From Aurelia coerulea (lineage: Eukaryota; Cnidaria; Scyphozoa; Semaeostomeae; Ulmaridae), in assembly GCA_039566865.1 (NCBI GenBank), contig CM076958.1, positions 9,028,501 through 9,092,500 of the forward strand: a stretch of 64,000 nt of DNA. Reading direction: 5' to 3'. The position numbers and the translations under genes are program-made. Positions 55,312 to 64,000 of the stretch are shown piece by piece. Numbering within the stretch: the stretch's first letter is position 1; every line of letters begins with the position of its first letter. Under the pieces are notes generated by a model. That model ran no database searches. It saw only the letters and a list, made by a program, of their open reading frames with translations, and had not been told where the DNA came from.

Positions 55312-55907
55312 CAAGTCCCTAAATCATACAACCACCATCCCTCTTTTAGTAAGCGCTATTTTTTTTTCTCTCTTTCTCCTTTCTCTAGTTGTTGCGTAGT
55401 GTGCTATGTTCGTTTTCTCTGTTTTATGTTGCCATAAGGTAGTCATTGTTTTTCGCTCCTAATGGTATTGTTTTAGTAGTAGGGTATAGTATATTGTAAG
55501 TAGTGTAGTTAGTAATTCGTTTTGTAAGCTTTTAATGGAATGTAAAAAAAGAAAAAAAAAATCAACATGTAACATCAAACGGTAACACTTTTAGATTCTC
55601 TCATGTAAGCCCAAATGAGGTCATGAAGCAGATAGACTTGCTTGACAAGAATAGATCCAACAGTGGGAATATTCCAACTGGTATGTTAAAGGCAACGAGG
55701 GAAACAGTTTGCCCCTACCTAACAGATTGCATCAACTCTGCAATCTATGATTGCAAGTTTCCAAACGAAATAAAGGAAGCTGACCTCAGACCTCTGTTCA
55801 AAAATGATGATCCAAATTATAAGGGAAACTTTAGGCCAATAAGTGTCTTACCTGCAGCCTCTAAAGTATTTGAAAGAATTCTAAAAGACCAAATATGCCC
55901 ATACTTT

Positions 55908-57410
55908 TTTTTCTTTTTTTTTTATTCAAATATTAAATTTTACAAGATACTTTACATTTTACTATACCTAATTCTAATTACTATACGACACTACAAGTAC
56001 GATACCATGGGGAGCAAAAGACTACGACTACCCCATGGCCAATATCTAAAAACATGAAACGTTAAACCGTATACAATCACACTACGAACAATTTATAAAT
56101 TAAAGGATACTATACTGGATTCAGTTTCACTCCAGATGTCAGGTCAGTGTTGCGATGAATTTGTAGATGCAATGAGTGCAACTCATTTGGTGTAAATTTA
56201 GGCAAGTAAAATGCCTCCATCTGATGTGAAACAGAATTTACAAGGAAAAGAACACTAACGGTACGGGACTTGGTGATTGCTTAGGGCATGGCTAAATTCT
56301 CAATAGATCTTAATCAAACCGACCAGTTTCGTGGATGAAGCGTAAAGTTAATTCGAGTACATTTCTGTTCAACTCATTAGAAAGGTCTTCATCACCATAC
56401 AATAAAAGCTGCGTCAAAGAATGATTTGAAAGATTGGTGATTTGTAAATATGGTCGTAATAATTCAACAATTCCAGCGAGAAGATTTTGTCGTTGAACAT
56501 CAAAAGAAGGGCAGAGCAACAAAAAGTGCTCCGTGTCTTCAATGCCATCGCTTGTTGGGCACATTGGGTTTATGGTATCTCTGAAATTATGCTTGAATTT
56601 ATGGAGATTTAACTTGCTGAGACCAACCCTGAGTTGTGTTAGGTAGGATAATCCTGTGGGATCGTGAATTCCAAATACAGATTTTGCAGGGGGACGGATT
56701 ATTGATAAGAGCTTTTTCTTAAAAACAGCAATAGAGGGTGCAAGTCTCAATTCAGGCTCAAGCTTATTCCATTCGCATAAACAGTTTGGATAGAACGAAG
56801 ACTTGAATTTTTCTGTCCTTGCCTTTAATCGCCCAATGACATCCTGTCCGCGGAGACGGTACTGCGACTGATGAAGAGGGGGAATTGGATCAACTGTATA
56901 CTCAGGACTAAGATTATTTATAAACTTGTAGGACAAGGTAAGGCGTCTACTCCATCTTCGGGAACTCAGTGACTCCCAACCAAGCTCTGCGTACAGCTTC
57001 TCTCGAGATGTACCCCTCCATGTACCTGACACAGCCAAGGCAGCAGAATACTGTACGGACTCTAGCTTTTCCATTAAATTTGGTATAATAATATGTTGAC
57101 TGAATTCACATACTTTGGCAGGAATATGGTAAATGGCATCACCATAGTCTAGGTGGGGTCGAACATAGAGCTTATATAATTCATTTAAGGTATGCCTTGG
57201 CAAGTATTTGGAGAGATATTTTAGCAAACCAATGCCCTTTCTCGTTTTAGAGATCGCTGATTTGATATGAGCTGAGAAAGATAGCTTTGAGTCCAGGATA
57301 ATCCTAAATGTTTATGTTCGTTTACTTTTTTAACAGGTATGTCGTTAAAAAGGATCACTGGATGGCCAATTTCAATTTTCTTCCTTGAAAATGTCAATTC
57401 AACAGCTTGT
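55908..57410 (-). mobile_element. Family A copy 3, 5'-truncated, minus strand, in element F
   Basis: The 12-bp duplicate TGCCCATACTTT flanks it (55896-55907 and 57411-57422). Its A tail reads as the T run at 55908-55921 on the plus strand, so it lies opposite to F and copy 2. Coding begins within RT at QQAVELTFSRKK; everything upstream is missing, as expected from incomplete target-primed reverse transcription. Confidence 0.9.
56310..57410 (-). pseudogene. Family A RT end and terminal domain, copy 3
   Basis: The main frame 57227-56310 has LKYLSKYLPRHTLNELYKLY, YHIPAKVCEF, LAVSGTWRGTSREKLYAELG, WNKLEPELRLAPSIAVF, HDPTGLSYLTQLRVGLSKL, HNFRDTINPMCPTSDGI and DTEHFLLLC, matching copy 2 almost residue for residue. 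A frame change near 57300-57270 separates it from VNEHKHLG upstream. It lacks the catalytic part of RT and all upstream domains, so it is inert. Confidence 0.88.
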
Positions 57411-58744
57411 TGCCCATACTTTCAAGACAAACTCTCCAAAATTTTGTGTGGTTTCAGAGAGGGGTATAGTACGCAACATGCTTTGATAAGGTTGATAGAA
57501 AAATGGAGGAAATGTCTTGATGCATCAGTTATAGTAGGAACAATTCTAATGGATTTATCCAAGGCCTACGACTGTCTGCCTCATGACCTCCTTATTGCAA
57601 AATTGGAGGCATATGGATTCGATTTAAATAGCCTTTGCCTTATGTACAGCTATCTGGATGGCCGCCACCAAAGGGTAAAGATTGGTTCACATAGAAGTAC
57701 CGCAAAAAGAATAAAGATTGGAGTACCACAGGGATCTGTCCTAGGTCCTTTGCTCTTTAACATATTCATCAATGATCTATGTCTAATGAGATTAGACTCT
57801 GAGATCTGTAATTTTGCAGATGATAACACCATATACTCATGTGGGCTAGACCTACATGAGATTGTTACCAATTTGGAAAGTGATCTCAGCAGATTGCTCG
57901 AATGGTTTACAAACAATGGAATGGTTGCAAACCCAAAAAAATTCCAGCTAATGTTCCTTGGCTTGAAAGGGCAGAGAGGACTACGACTTAACATCAATGA
58001 GAACAAATTATCTGCAACAGATCATGTTAATTTGCTAGGGATTGAAATTGACAACAAATTAAAGTTTAGCAATCACGTCAAAACGTTATGCTCAAAAGTC
58101 AACAAAAAAATCAGTGCCTTTTCTAGGCTTAATATGTATATTTCTAGAGAACAGGCATTAACAATTTGCAACGCGGTTATCTTGTCGAACTTCAATTATT
58201 GGCCTTTGATCTGGCTATTCTGCAACAAAGGTGCATACAAAGAGATTGATCGCACACACAAACGTGCTCTTCGGATCCTCTATAAAGAATACGAATGTCC
58301 CTTTGAAACATTGCTCACTCGAAGTGGCAGTTTTTGCATACATGTTAGAAACTTGCAGAAATTAATGACAGAAATCTACAAGTCCATGAATCATCTTAAC
58401 CCATCGCCTATATGGGAATTTCATGAAAAGAAACATGTAAGTTATAATCTAAGGATACAAAATCTTTGCAAACTGCCACAAATAAAGACACAGGGCTATG
58501 GGCAAGAATCACTGTCATTTAGAGGGAGTCTACTCTGGAATACCCTAGATGATAGTGTCAAAAATGAGCCAATACTTTCGGCTTTCAAAAAGAGGATCAA
58601 AGACTGAGCTGGTGATAAATGCACCTGCAAAATATGCCGCTAGTTTTTTGTATAATGTATATTTCTTTGTAAATAGTTGGTTTGAATTAGTACTTTTATG
58701 ATTACTATTGTAAATACCAACTTTAAATACGGATTAAATCATAA

Positions 58745-60720
58745 ATCATACTATAGAAATCTTGACCTAGGAGACCTCACAGATAACCGTAAATTTTGGA
58801 AAACTGTAAAACCGGTGTTTTCAAATGAGGTACAAATAAATTCATCTGTTACTCTAATTGAAGATGGCAAAATGATAACTGAAGACTCAGAGATTGCGGA
58901 AATTTTTAGTAATCACTTCGCAAATATAACAGAAAGTCTAGGAATTTCTGAGGATCAGGCAGTGTTATCACCAACAAATGGAATAAATGATCCCATTGAA
59001 AAAGCTATCAAGAAATATGAAAATCATCCTAGCATCAAGATGATTAAAGGAAGTTGTGAGCTAAGCCAATTTGAATTCAAGCCGGTGACTGTAAGTGAAA
59101 TACTTTTGCAGATAGAAAAGCTAAATTCAAAGAAAGCATCACCGTTAAACAGCATCCCTGCCAAGATCCTTAAACAAAATTCAGATATGTTTGCCGTCCT
59201 CATCCAGAAAATTTTTAATTCTGATTTGTCAAGAAACAATTTTCCAAAAGAACTGAAAACTGGTGAGATCTCGTCTCTTTTCAGAAGTCTTGATGCTTTT
59301 ATCAAGAAGAATTATAGACCGATAACGGTTTTATCATCTGTTTTCAAAATTTATGAGAGGGTTTTAGAAAGTCAAATAAAATCTCATGCCCTTAACTTCC
59401 TTTCTCCTCTTTTGTGTGGATTTCGAGGGCTATGGAACCCAGCATGCACTTGTAAGACTAATAGAGACTTGTAAAATGACCTTAGATAAACGGGGTATAG
59501 CAGCAGCACTACTCATGGACCTCTCAAAGGCTTTTGATTGCTTAAATCATGAGCTCTTGATTGCAAAATTAAGTGCTTATGGTTTCAGTGTGAGTGCATT
59601 GCGGTTGATCCATAGCTATCTCAGTGAAAGGAAGCAGAGGGTGAAGATAAATGGGTCTTTCAGTACGTGGAGAGAAACAGTAATTGGAGTGCCACAAGGT
59701 TCGGTCTTGGGGCCTCTGCTGTTTAACATATACCTAAATGATCTCTTCATGTTTGTGAAAGACACTCAAATCTGCAACTATGCAGATGATACGACAATCT
59801 ATGCCAGTGCTAACAACATTGAAATTGTCATCAAAACATTAGAGAGTGATGCCCTTAAAATTACAAAATGGTTTCCAAACAACTGCATGAAGCTGAATGA
59901 GGACAAATGCCACCTAATGGTATTTGGAGACAAGAGTAACAATGTTTCCATAAATATCGGAAGTGTAACGATAAATGAGAGCACAGAAGAAAAGCTGCTG
60001 GGTGTGATTTTTAACAAAAAGCTCAGCTTCAAACAGCGAGTAAAATCTCTTTGTAAGAAGGCTGGTCAAAGCTACATGCTCTTTCAAGAATTTCTCATTT
60101 CCTTGATACTGAGCAGCTGAAACGAATAATGAAGGCATTTATCTTGTCCCAATCCAACTACTGTCCTCTTGTATGGATGTTCTGTGACAGAACATTGAAC
60201 AATAAAATTAACCATATTCACGAACGGGCATTGCGAATAACTTACAAAGATATGAGAACAGATTTTGATACGATGTTACTGAGAGACAATTCGGTCCCAC
60301 TCCACATAAGGAATTTACAATTGCTAATGACTGAAGTCTTTAAGACAAAATTGAGCCTTAATCCCAGCTTCATGAAGGACATTTTCGTTGAAAAAACAGG
60401 TTTCTTATGGGTTAAGAGGTTGCCATAACCTATCCTTGCCACAAGCACGCACTACGTGCTATGGCTTAGAGACAATATCGTTCCTTGGGTGTAGATTATG
60501 GCAGGCACTTCCCAATGACCTAAAACAGTCAGATACTCTCTCCAGTTTCAAAAGGAAAATCAAAACCTGGAGGGGAGAGGAATGTAATTGTAGAATATGC
60601 AGACCTTTCGTGGCACAGGTTGGGTTCTTGAGCTGATATTAAATTTTCTGCTGTATTTACCGGAAAAAAAAGTAAGAAAACATTGTAAATATTAAAAGCA
60701 TTGTAAAAATCTGTAAAATG
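58745..60720 (+). mobile_element. Non-LTR element G, 5'-truncated
   Basis: Begins in the linker between endonuclease and RT, directly after the 3' UTR of element F, and runs through RT to a 3' UTR rich in GTAAATATT and AAAATCTGTAAAATG. It is related to F and D but distinct in sequence. The boundary with F is judged from where coding similarity starts. No target duplication found. Confidence 0.7.
58760..60636 (+). pseudogene. Element G reverse transcriptase (three or more frameshifts)
   Basis: Opens with DNRKFWKTVKPVFSN and VTLIEDGKMI, then KLNSKKASPLNSIPAKIL, NYRPITVLSSVFKIYERVL, GYGTQHALVRLI, LMDLSKAFDCLNHELLIAKL, GVPQGSVLGPLLFNIYLNDL, catalytic NYADDTTIYA (near 59780), LSQSNYCPLVWMF and, at the end, KTWRGEECNCRICRPF. 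That final C-x-C-x2-C is shared with element D and may bind zinc. The frame changes near 59440, 60075 and 60390. The RT box is intact, but no full protein could be made. Confidence 0.85.
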
Positions 60721-60859
60721 TATCTGTATTTAATCATTCGGAATTTTATTTTTTTTTACTTTTTTCTTACAAATTTTACTTTTTTAGATAGTAGGCTTGA
60801 ATTAGCTCTTAGTTATAGCTATTGTATCTATATGTATATATGTCTTGTATATGTATATT

Positions 60860-61430
60860 TGTACAACAACAACTGCAACTGCAACTCAACAACATCTGAC
60901 CTTACAACACAGGAAAAACATCTGACTACGAAAGACACACTACAGAACGGTAAGAAACCACATAACAACAACAACAACAACAACAGCAAGACTACGAAGA
61001 CACAAAACCGACGTCATAGGACAAGAAACATCATAACAACAACACTTCAAAACGAAAACATCGCATTGCGAACAAGGCCATTGAAAAGAACCGAACAGAA
61101 CAGAACGAACAGGGTAAAGGTACACCCTGATTTAAGATTCACGGAATCAACCACTTGCAAAGAAGGACCGAAAATGAAATTGGAAAAGCGAAGCTCGTAG
61201 AACGATGGACGAAAGACAATCTGACGTCAAGTGACATAGCACAAAAATACAACACCATGATACGAGAACCGACCCCTACGACAACAACGACTCAACTGAA
61301 AACAACGAGAACGAGGCTAACAACAAAAACAGCATACGACAAGAACATTTCTACCTTAAAAGGAAAACATTATTCTTGTAAACTAATTAACCTTATATGG
61401 ACAGACAATACACTATAAATAGAGGTAGAT
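60860..61430 (+). repeat. AC-rich low-complexity stretch
   Basis: Long runs of ACAAC, AACAAC and ACTGCAACTG words. It probably belongs with the ribozyme below as the terminal repeat region of a Penelope-like element. ORFs across it are compositional. Confidence 0.5.
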
Positions 61431-61442
61431 ACTCTGAATAAA

Positions 61443-61489
61443 TCAGTTGCTCTGAAGATGCCCTAGTGGGCGAAACTAGTCAGCACTGA
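61443..61489 (+). ncRNA. Minimal type I hammerhead ribozyme
   Basis: Core CTGAAGA (61452-61458) fits CUGANGA. Stem II is GCCC-TAGT-GGGC (61460-61471), then GAAA (61472-61475). The next bases, CTAGTC, put the predicted cut after C61481. Stem I pairs TCAG-T-TGCT (61443-61451) with AGCA-CTGA (61482-61489), 8 pairs with one bulge. Stem III is tiny but ACTAGT is a palindrome, as in the dimer-acting ribozymes of Penelope-like elements. One extra U sits before stem II. Confidence 0.65.
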
Positions 61490-61623
61490 AATAAAGAATA
61501 AAAAGCGCAAAAGATCAAATTGATGCCTGTTCTCTTCGAATGGTTAGGCCCTCTTCAACGGTACACTTTATATATATGTCTTGTATGTACATATATATAT
61601 GTAGGCCTACTTTAAATAAATTG

Positions 61624-61706
<83 letters not shown>
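61624..61706. repeat. (AAT)n microsatellite, about 27 units
   Basis: Uninterrupted AAT repeats. Confidence 0.98.
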
Positions 61707-61707
<1 letters not shown>

Positions 61708-61928
61708 CAGAGGTAAACTGGATAAGCTTGGGTTGAAATGGATAGGGCCAATAGTGTAAATAAGTTTGGCTAAGATCTAGATTCACATATTTCCCTTTGT
61801 TAAGAACTTACACCTTGATTACTGGATGTGCCTCATTGCATAAGAACCTAAACAACCTGACTTCAAAATCTTAGGTTCTTATGTGCGGGTTTTTACTGTA
61901 TAGCAACACATTAAATTCGCGTATGAAC

Positions 61929-62079
61929 ATGGCTGAGGGAAACGAAAGACGGATTAGGGCCTCAAGACTGATGCGCCAAGCAGCGGAAATATTGGAGCAG
62001 AAGGGTGTGTCACCATCGACGAACAGAAATAGTAGAGAGGATAGCAATGCGTTTCAGGTTTCACAGCGCTCCTGTATCA
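61929..62079 (+). CDS. Short unknown coding segment, possibly an exon start
   Basis: From ATG 61929: MAEGNERRIRASRLMRQAAE then ILEQKGVSPSTNRNSRED, a plausible basic helical N-terminus. The ORF then runs into a foldback element inserted at 62080. Past that element, a Ser/Pro-rich frame (APINPPSSTVSNN, QPVPRPRAS; to about 62590) could be the same coding region, although the frames do not join directly. I do not recognise it. It is the best candidate for host-like coding in the window, but weak. Confidence 0.3.
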
Positions 62080-62481
62080 GCCTGGTTCCCTGTGCGTCAA
62101 CTTGACCGCGTTCGCGTGAGGATACTGGGCGCCAGGGAAGCGATTTGTTGACGCCTGGACAAAAACCAGAAAAGTTTTTTCTCAAACTTCTCACTCCTTA
62201 TTTGGAAAGCCAGTTGTGTGTGGTGTGGTTTTGTAGACTTTTCTTTTGGGAAACCTCCAAGGACTTGTCTTTTTATGTGAAGAACAAAACTCTTTCGCTC
62301 ATTTCAGGACGTTCGATTAGTTTCCCTAGAGACGTTCTAGAATCCAAAGTCCACAGCAAGGCTTCGCTCGTTCTTTGGCATGGTTACGGCCCATGGTTAC
62401 AGTTTTTGTCCAGACGTTATTTTGGACCGCTTCCGTGGAGCCCAGTCCCCCTAGTCGAAAATGACGTCAGGGAACCAGACT
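62080..62481. mobile_element. 402-bp foldback element with CTGGTTCCCTG ends
   Basis: GCTCCTGTATCA (12 bp) is repeated on both sides (62068-62079, 62482-62493). The ends are GCCTGGTTCCCTG and, reverse complemented, AGTCTGGTTCCCTG. The arms stay alike for about 110 bases (ACTGGGCGCCAGGGAAGCG against ACTGGGCTCCACGGAAGCG; TGGACAAAAAC on both). The long direct repeat does not fit a common superfamily. Confidence 0.7.
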
Positions 62482-62808
62482 GCTCCTGTATCAAATGCCT
62501 CTGCGGCGCCGATAAACCCGCCAAGTTCAACTGTATCGAATAACAGCCAGCCGGTGCCTCGCCCTCGTGCATCGCAAGAAACGCTGCTTTGAAAATGGTA
62601 TGCCCAAAGCACACAAAGCAATGATTGTCTTCATGGGTGCAGCACACTGGAAAAATTCAAAGGTAGCTACGCATAGAAAATGATACCGATCTCAATGCAT
62701 CATTTCATATGTTTCTACAAAAACAAAGCATTTACTTCCCATTCAGACGTCCCTGGGAAAATCTGCCTTCAGGGCTTCCCCTGTCGTGAAGTATTGCTAG
62801 CTGCGTTT

Positions 62809-63381
62809 TACTATTGTTAGTTTTCTCAAAGAACTTGATTAAGAGTCGACTACTCCTTTGCGTCCGAGAGCCTAATTCTATAACCAGTGGTCTGACATTT
62901 TCGGATGTAGATTTTGGCCTATCACTTAGGGGTTGAATGATTTCAGATTTAAACATTACGCAATATCATTTCAAATTCTGATTTAGCATATCGAATGGGC
63001 TATCGTTTTAGCATCTCGTTTTCTCATATCGTTTTGTCATATCGAAATGGCATATCGTATTGGCATATCGAAATGGCTTATCGTTTTCTCATCTCGTTTT
63101 GTCATATCGTTTTGTCATCTCGCTTTGTCATCTCGTTTTGTCATGTCGTTTTGTCATCTCCTTTTGTCATATCGAAATGGGATATCGTTTTGGCATATCG
63201 TGTTGGAATATCGAAATGGCATATCCTATTGGCATATCGAAATGCGTTTTAGATGTTAAATCGCCTTTTACATTAGAAATTGTCTTGTCAAATTGCATGT
63301 TTGAATATCATTTTGTATGTTTGGATGTCAAAATGTCTTTCAGCATTCAACTTTTAATTTTGGCCTTAATCTCACTTCATA
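62809..63381 (+). repeat. Dispersed element with 13-bp minisatellite core, copy 2
   Basis: Inverted copy of 42835-43347. Outer parts match nearly base for base, while the core (62987-63245) has 20 units against 15. It lies about 19.5 kb from copy 1 in opposite orientation. No coding signal. Confidence 0.88.
62987..63245 (+). repeat. 13-bp minisatellite, 20 units
   Basis: One 12-base unit followed by 19 of 13 bases. Most are CATATCGAAATGG or CATCTCGTTTTGT with variants in the first three and last five bases; TCG is almost constant. Confidence 0.92.
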
Positions 63382-64000
63382 TATTGTGGTTTGTGACTCG
63401 TCATGACGTAAAACTCTTTGTGTATCCATAAGTCCAACAATGGTAAATTCGTTCGCAGTACTAGATTCCTAATTCTGGTAATGCTGCATGGCCGCCAAAA
63501 TAACACATCCACACAGATTACGAAATCGACCCCGCATTTTTTTCAGCAGTATCAAATCACAATGGTCAAACTTTGCTGTTTTATTGAATGATACTGAGGT
63601 ATTCGAAAGTACGTCAAAAGCTTTTAGGCCTGTTTTCAATTTAGCTGTCTAGGATTCTGCAGAAAAGTGTCGCAGGAATTGGCTACCATTTTGCCTGGAT
63701 ACGAGGCGAAGACTTAGATTCTTCTTCATTAGCTGAAGAGAAAAGCAACAATTGGCAGCTGTTTACCTACTCCCATACATTCCTGGTGCAAGTGGAACCA
63801 TTCAAATCGTTCTACATGTAAACATGCAATTTTGTGCACACCAGCATATGAGTCAAATATTTCAATAGGGCACAGGGAAACCCGCAAATCTTCCAATTTC
63901 ACGCTTATAAGCCAATGATATCGTCGTATTCCGATCACATGATTGAAAATAAGGCTTTCGAGATAAATTTTCGAGTACCTTCACGAAAATAGAAATGGAT
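63382..64000. other. No gene recognised
   Basis: No ORF or repeat that I can support. Confidence 0.4.

Larger units (their letters stand above)
51602..55559 (+). mobile_element. Family A non-LTR retrotransposon, copy 2, full length
   Basis: Flanked by AATCAACA (51594-51601 and 55560-55567). The 5' UTR is only about 42 bases, one long polyprotein follows, and the 3' end is an A-rich tail (TGTAAAAAAAGAAAAAAAAA). Length is about 3.96 kb. The only coding defect I see is a one-base loss in a T run near 54235. It lies in element F ORF2 in the same orientation. It is the reference copy for the broken ones at 4676-9703 and 55908-57410. Confidence 0.9.
48598..58607 (+). pseudogene. Element F ORF2: endonuclease and reverse transcriptase, split by three insertions
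   Basis: Segments in order: leader 48598-48756; endonuclease start 50428-50673 (YININSIRNKF, IAETKIDS); endonuclease end and linker 50664-51601 (VLGDFNLG, CIDLIFTNRKHSF, SDHHHMI); 55568-55907 (NSGNIPTGML, NFRPISVLPAASKVFERIL); and 57423-58607, with GYSTQHALIRL, LMDLSKAYDCLPHDL, GVPQGSVLGPLLFNIF, catalytic NFADDNTIY (near 57810) and VILSNFNYWPLIWLF. It ends after FKKRIKD; CTCKICR-like codons follow the stop. Besides the insertions, about 55-60 residues, including the IYRPP region, are deleted near 50670 with a frame change. Confidence 0.88.
47788..58660 (+). mobile_element. Non-LTR retrotransposon F, carrying three nested insertions
   Basis: An SGNH ORF1 (to 48579) and an ORF2 that starts near 48598 and ends at 58607. 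ORF2 is split by a hAT-like element (48757-50419), a full-length family A copy (51602-55559) and a truncated family A copy (55908-57410). Each insert has a target duplication, and removal of insert plus one duplicate restores one frame at every junction. Native length is about 3.7 kb. The 3' UTR runs to about 58660-58740, where element G begins. Confidence 0.85.

Noticed and set aside
62995..63431. ORFs reading VISFCHLVLS and similar repeats
   Set aside because: Translation of the 13-bp minisatellite in several frames; no coding signal.

Overview
This is animal (metazoan) nuclear DNA made almost entirely of transposable elements nested inside one another. I found no convincing host gene, no rRNA or tRNA gene and no CRISPR array. 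The element mix is CR1/jockey-type APE non-LTR retrotransposons with SGNH-hydrolase ORF1s, a BEL/Pao element, a Gypsy element, a GIY-YIG Penelope fragment, and TA- and TAA-flanked foldback MITEs. That mix, with moderately AT-rich DNA, suggests a marine invertebrate, perhaps an anthozoan cnidarian. The organism call is inference from family resemblance and is weak.

Layout. 0.3-4 kb: foldback elements and a 1.6-kb TIR element with a 10-bp target duplication and palindromic arrays inside it. 4.7-9.7 kb: an endonuclease-deleted retrotransposon (family A, copy 1) split by another non-LTR element (family B). 11.1-12.3 kb: a TA foldback and an ORF1 relic. 12.4-20.1 kb: a nearly complete non-LTR element (D) whose ORF1 is split by a 2.3-kb DNA transposon with a 9-bp target duplication. 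20.4-23.2 kb: RT tails and a Penelope-type GIY-YIG fragment. 24.54-28.74 kb: a young Gypsy element on the minus strand with identical 247-bp LTRs and a 5-bp target duplication. 31-33.5 kb: a 195-bp tandem array carrying a foldback insertion. 34.36-40.88 kb: a BEL/Pao element with 460-bp LTRs. 42.8-43.3 and 62.8-63.4 kb: two inverted copies of an element with a 13-bp minisatellite core. 43.5-45.8 kb: non-LTR element E. 47.8-58.6 kb: non-LTR element F with a hAT-like element (itself holding a foldback), a full-length family A copy and a truncated family A copy all inserted in it. 58.7-60.7 kb: RT element G. About 61.46 kb: a minimal hammerhead ribozyme.

How the pieces work together. Most insertions can be dated relative to each other because target duplications flank them, and removing insert plus one duplicate joins the host reading frame exactly (D ORF1; F ORF2 at three points). 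The best candidates for functional biology are: the family A polyprotein, whose N-terminal multi-membrane segment is followed by a 2A ribosome-skipping motif and then endonuclease-RT; the Gypsy element, which has no tRNA-type primer site but shows complementarity between its LTR and the sequence just after its 5' LTR, as in Tf1-type self-priming; and the hammerhead ribozyme. Nearly all coding regions carry frameshifts or stops, several of them one-base changes (two in homopolymer runs) in otherwise young copies, so some could be sequence errors.
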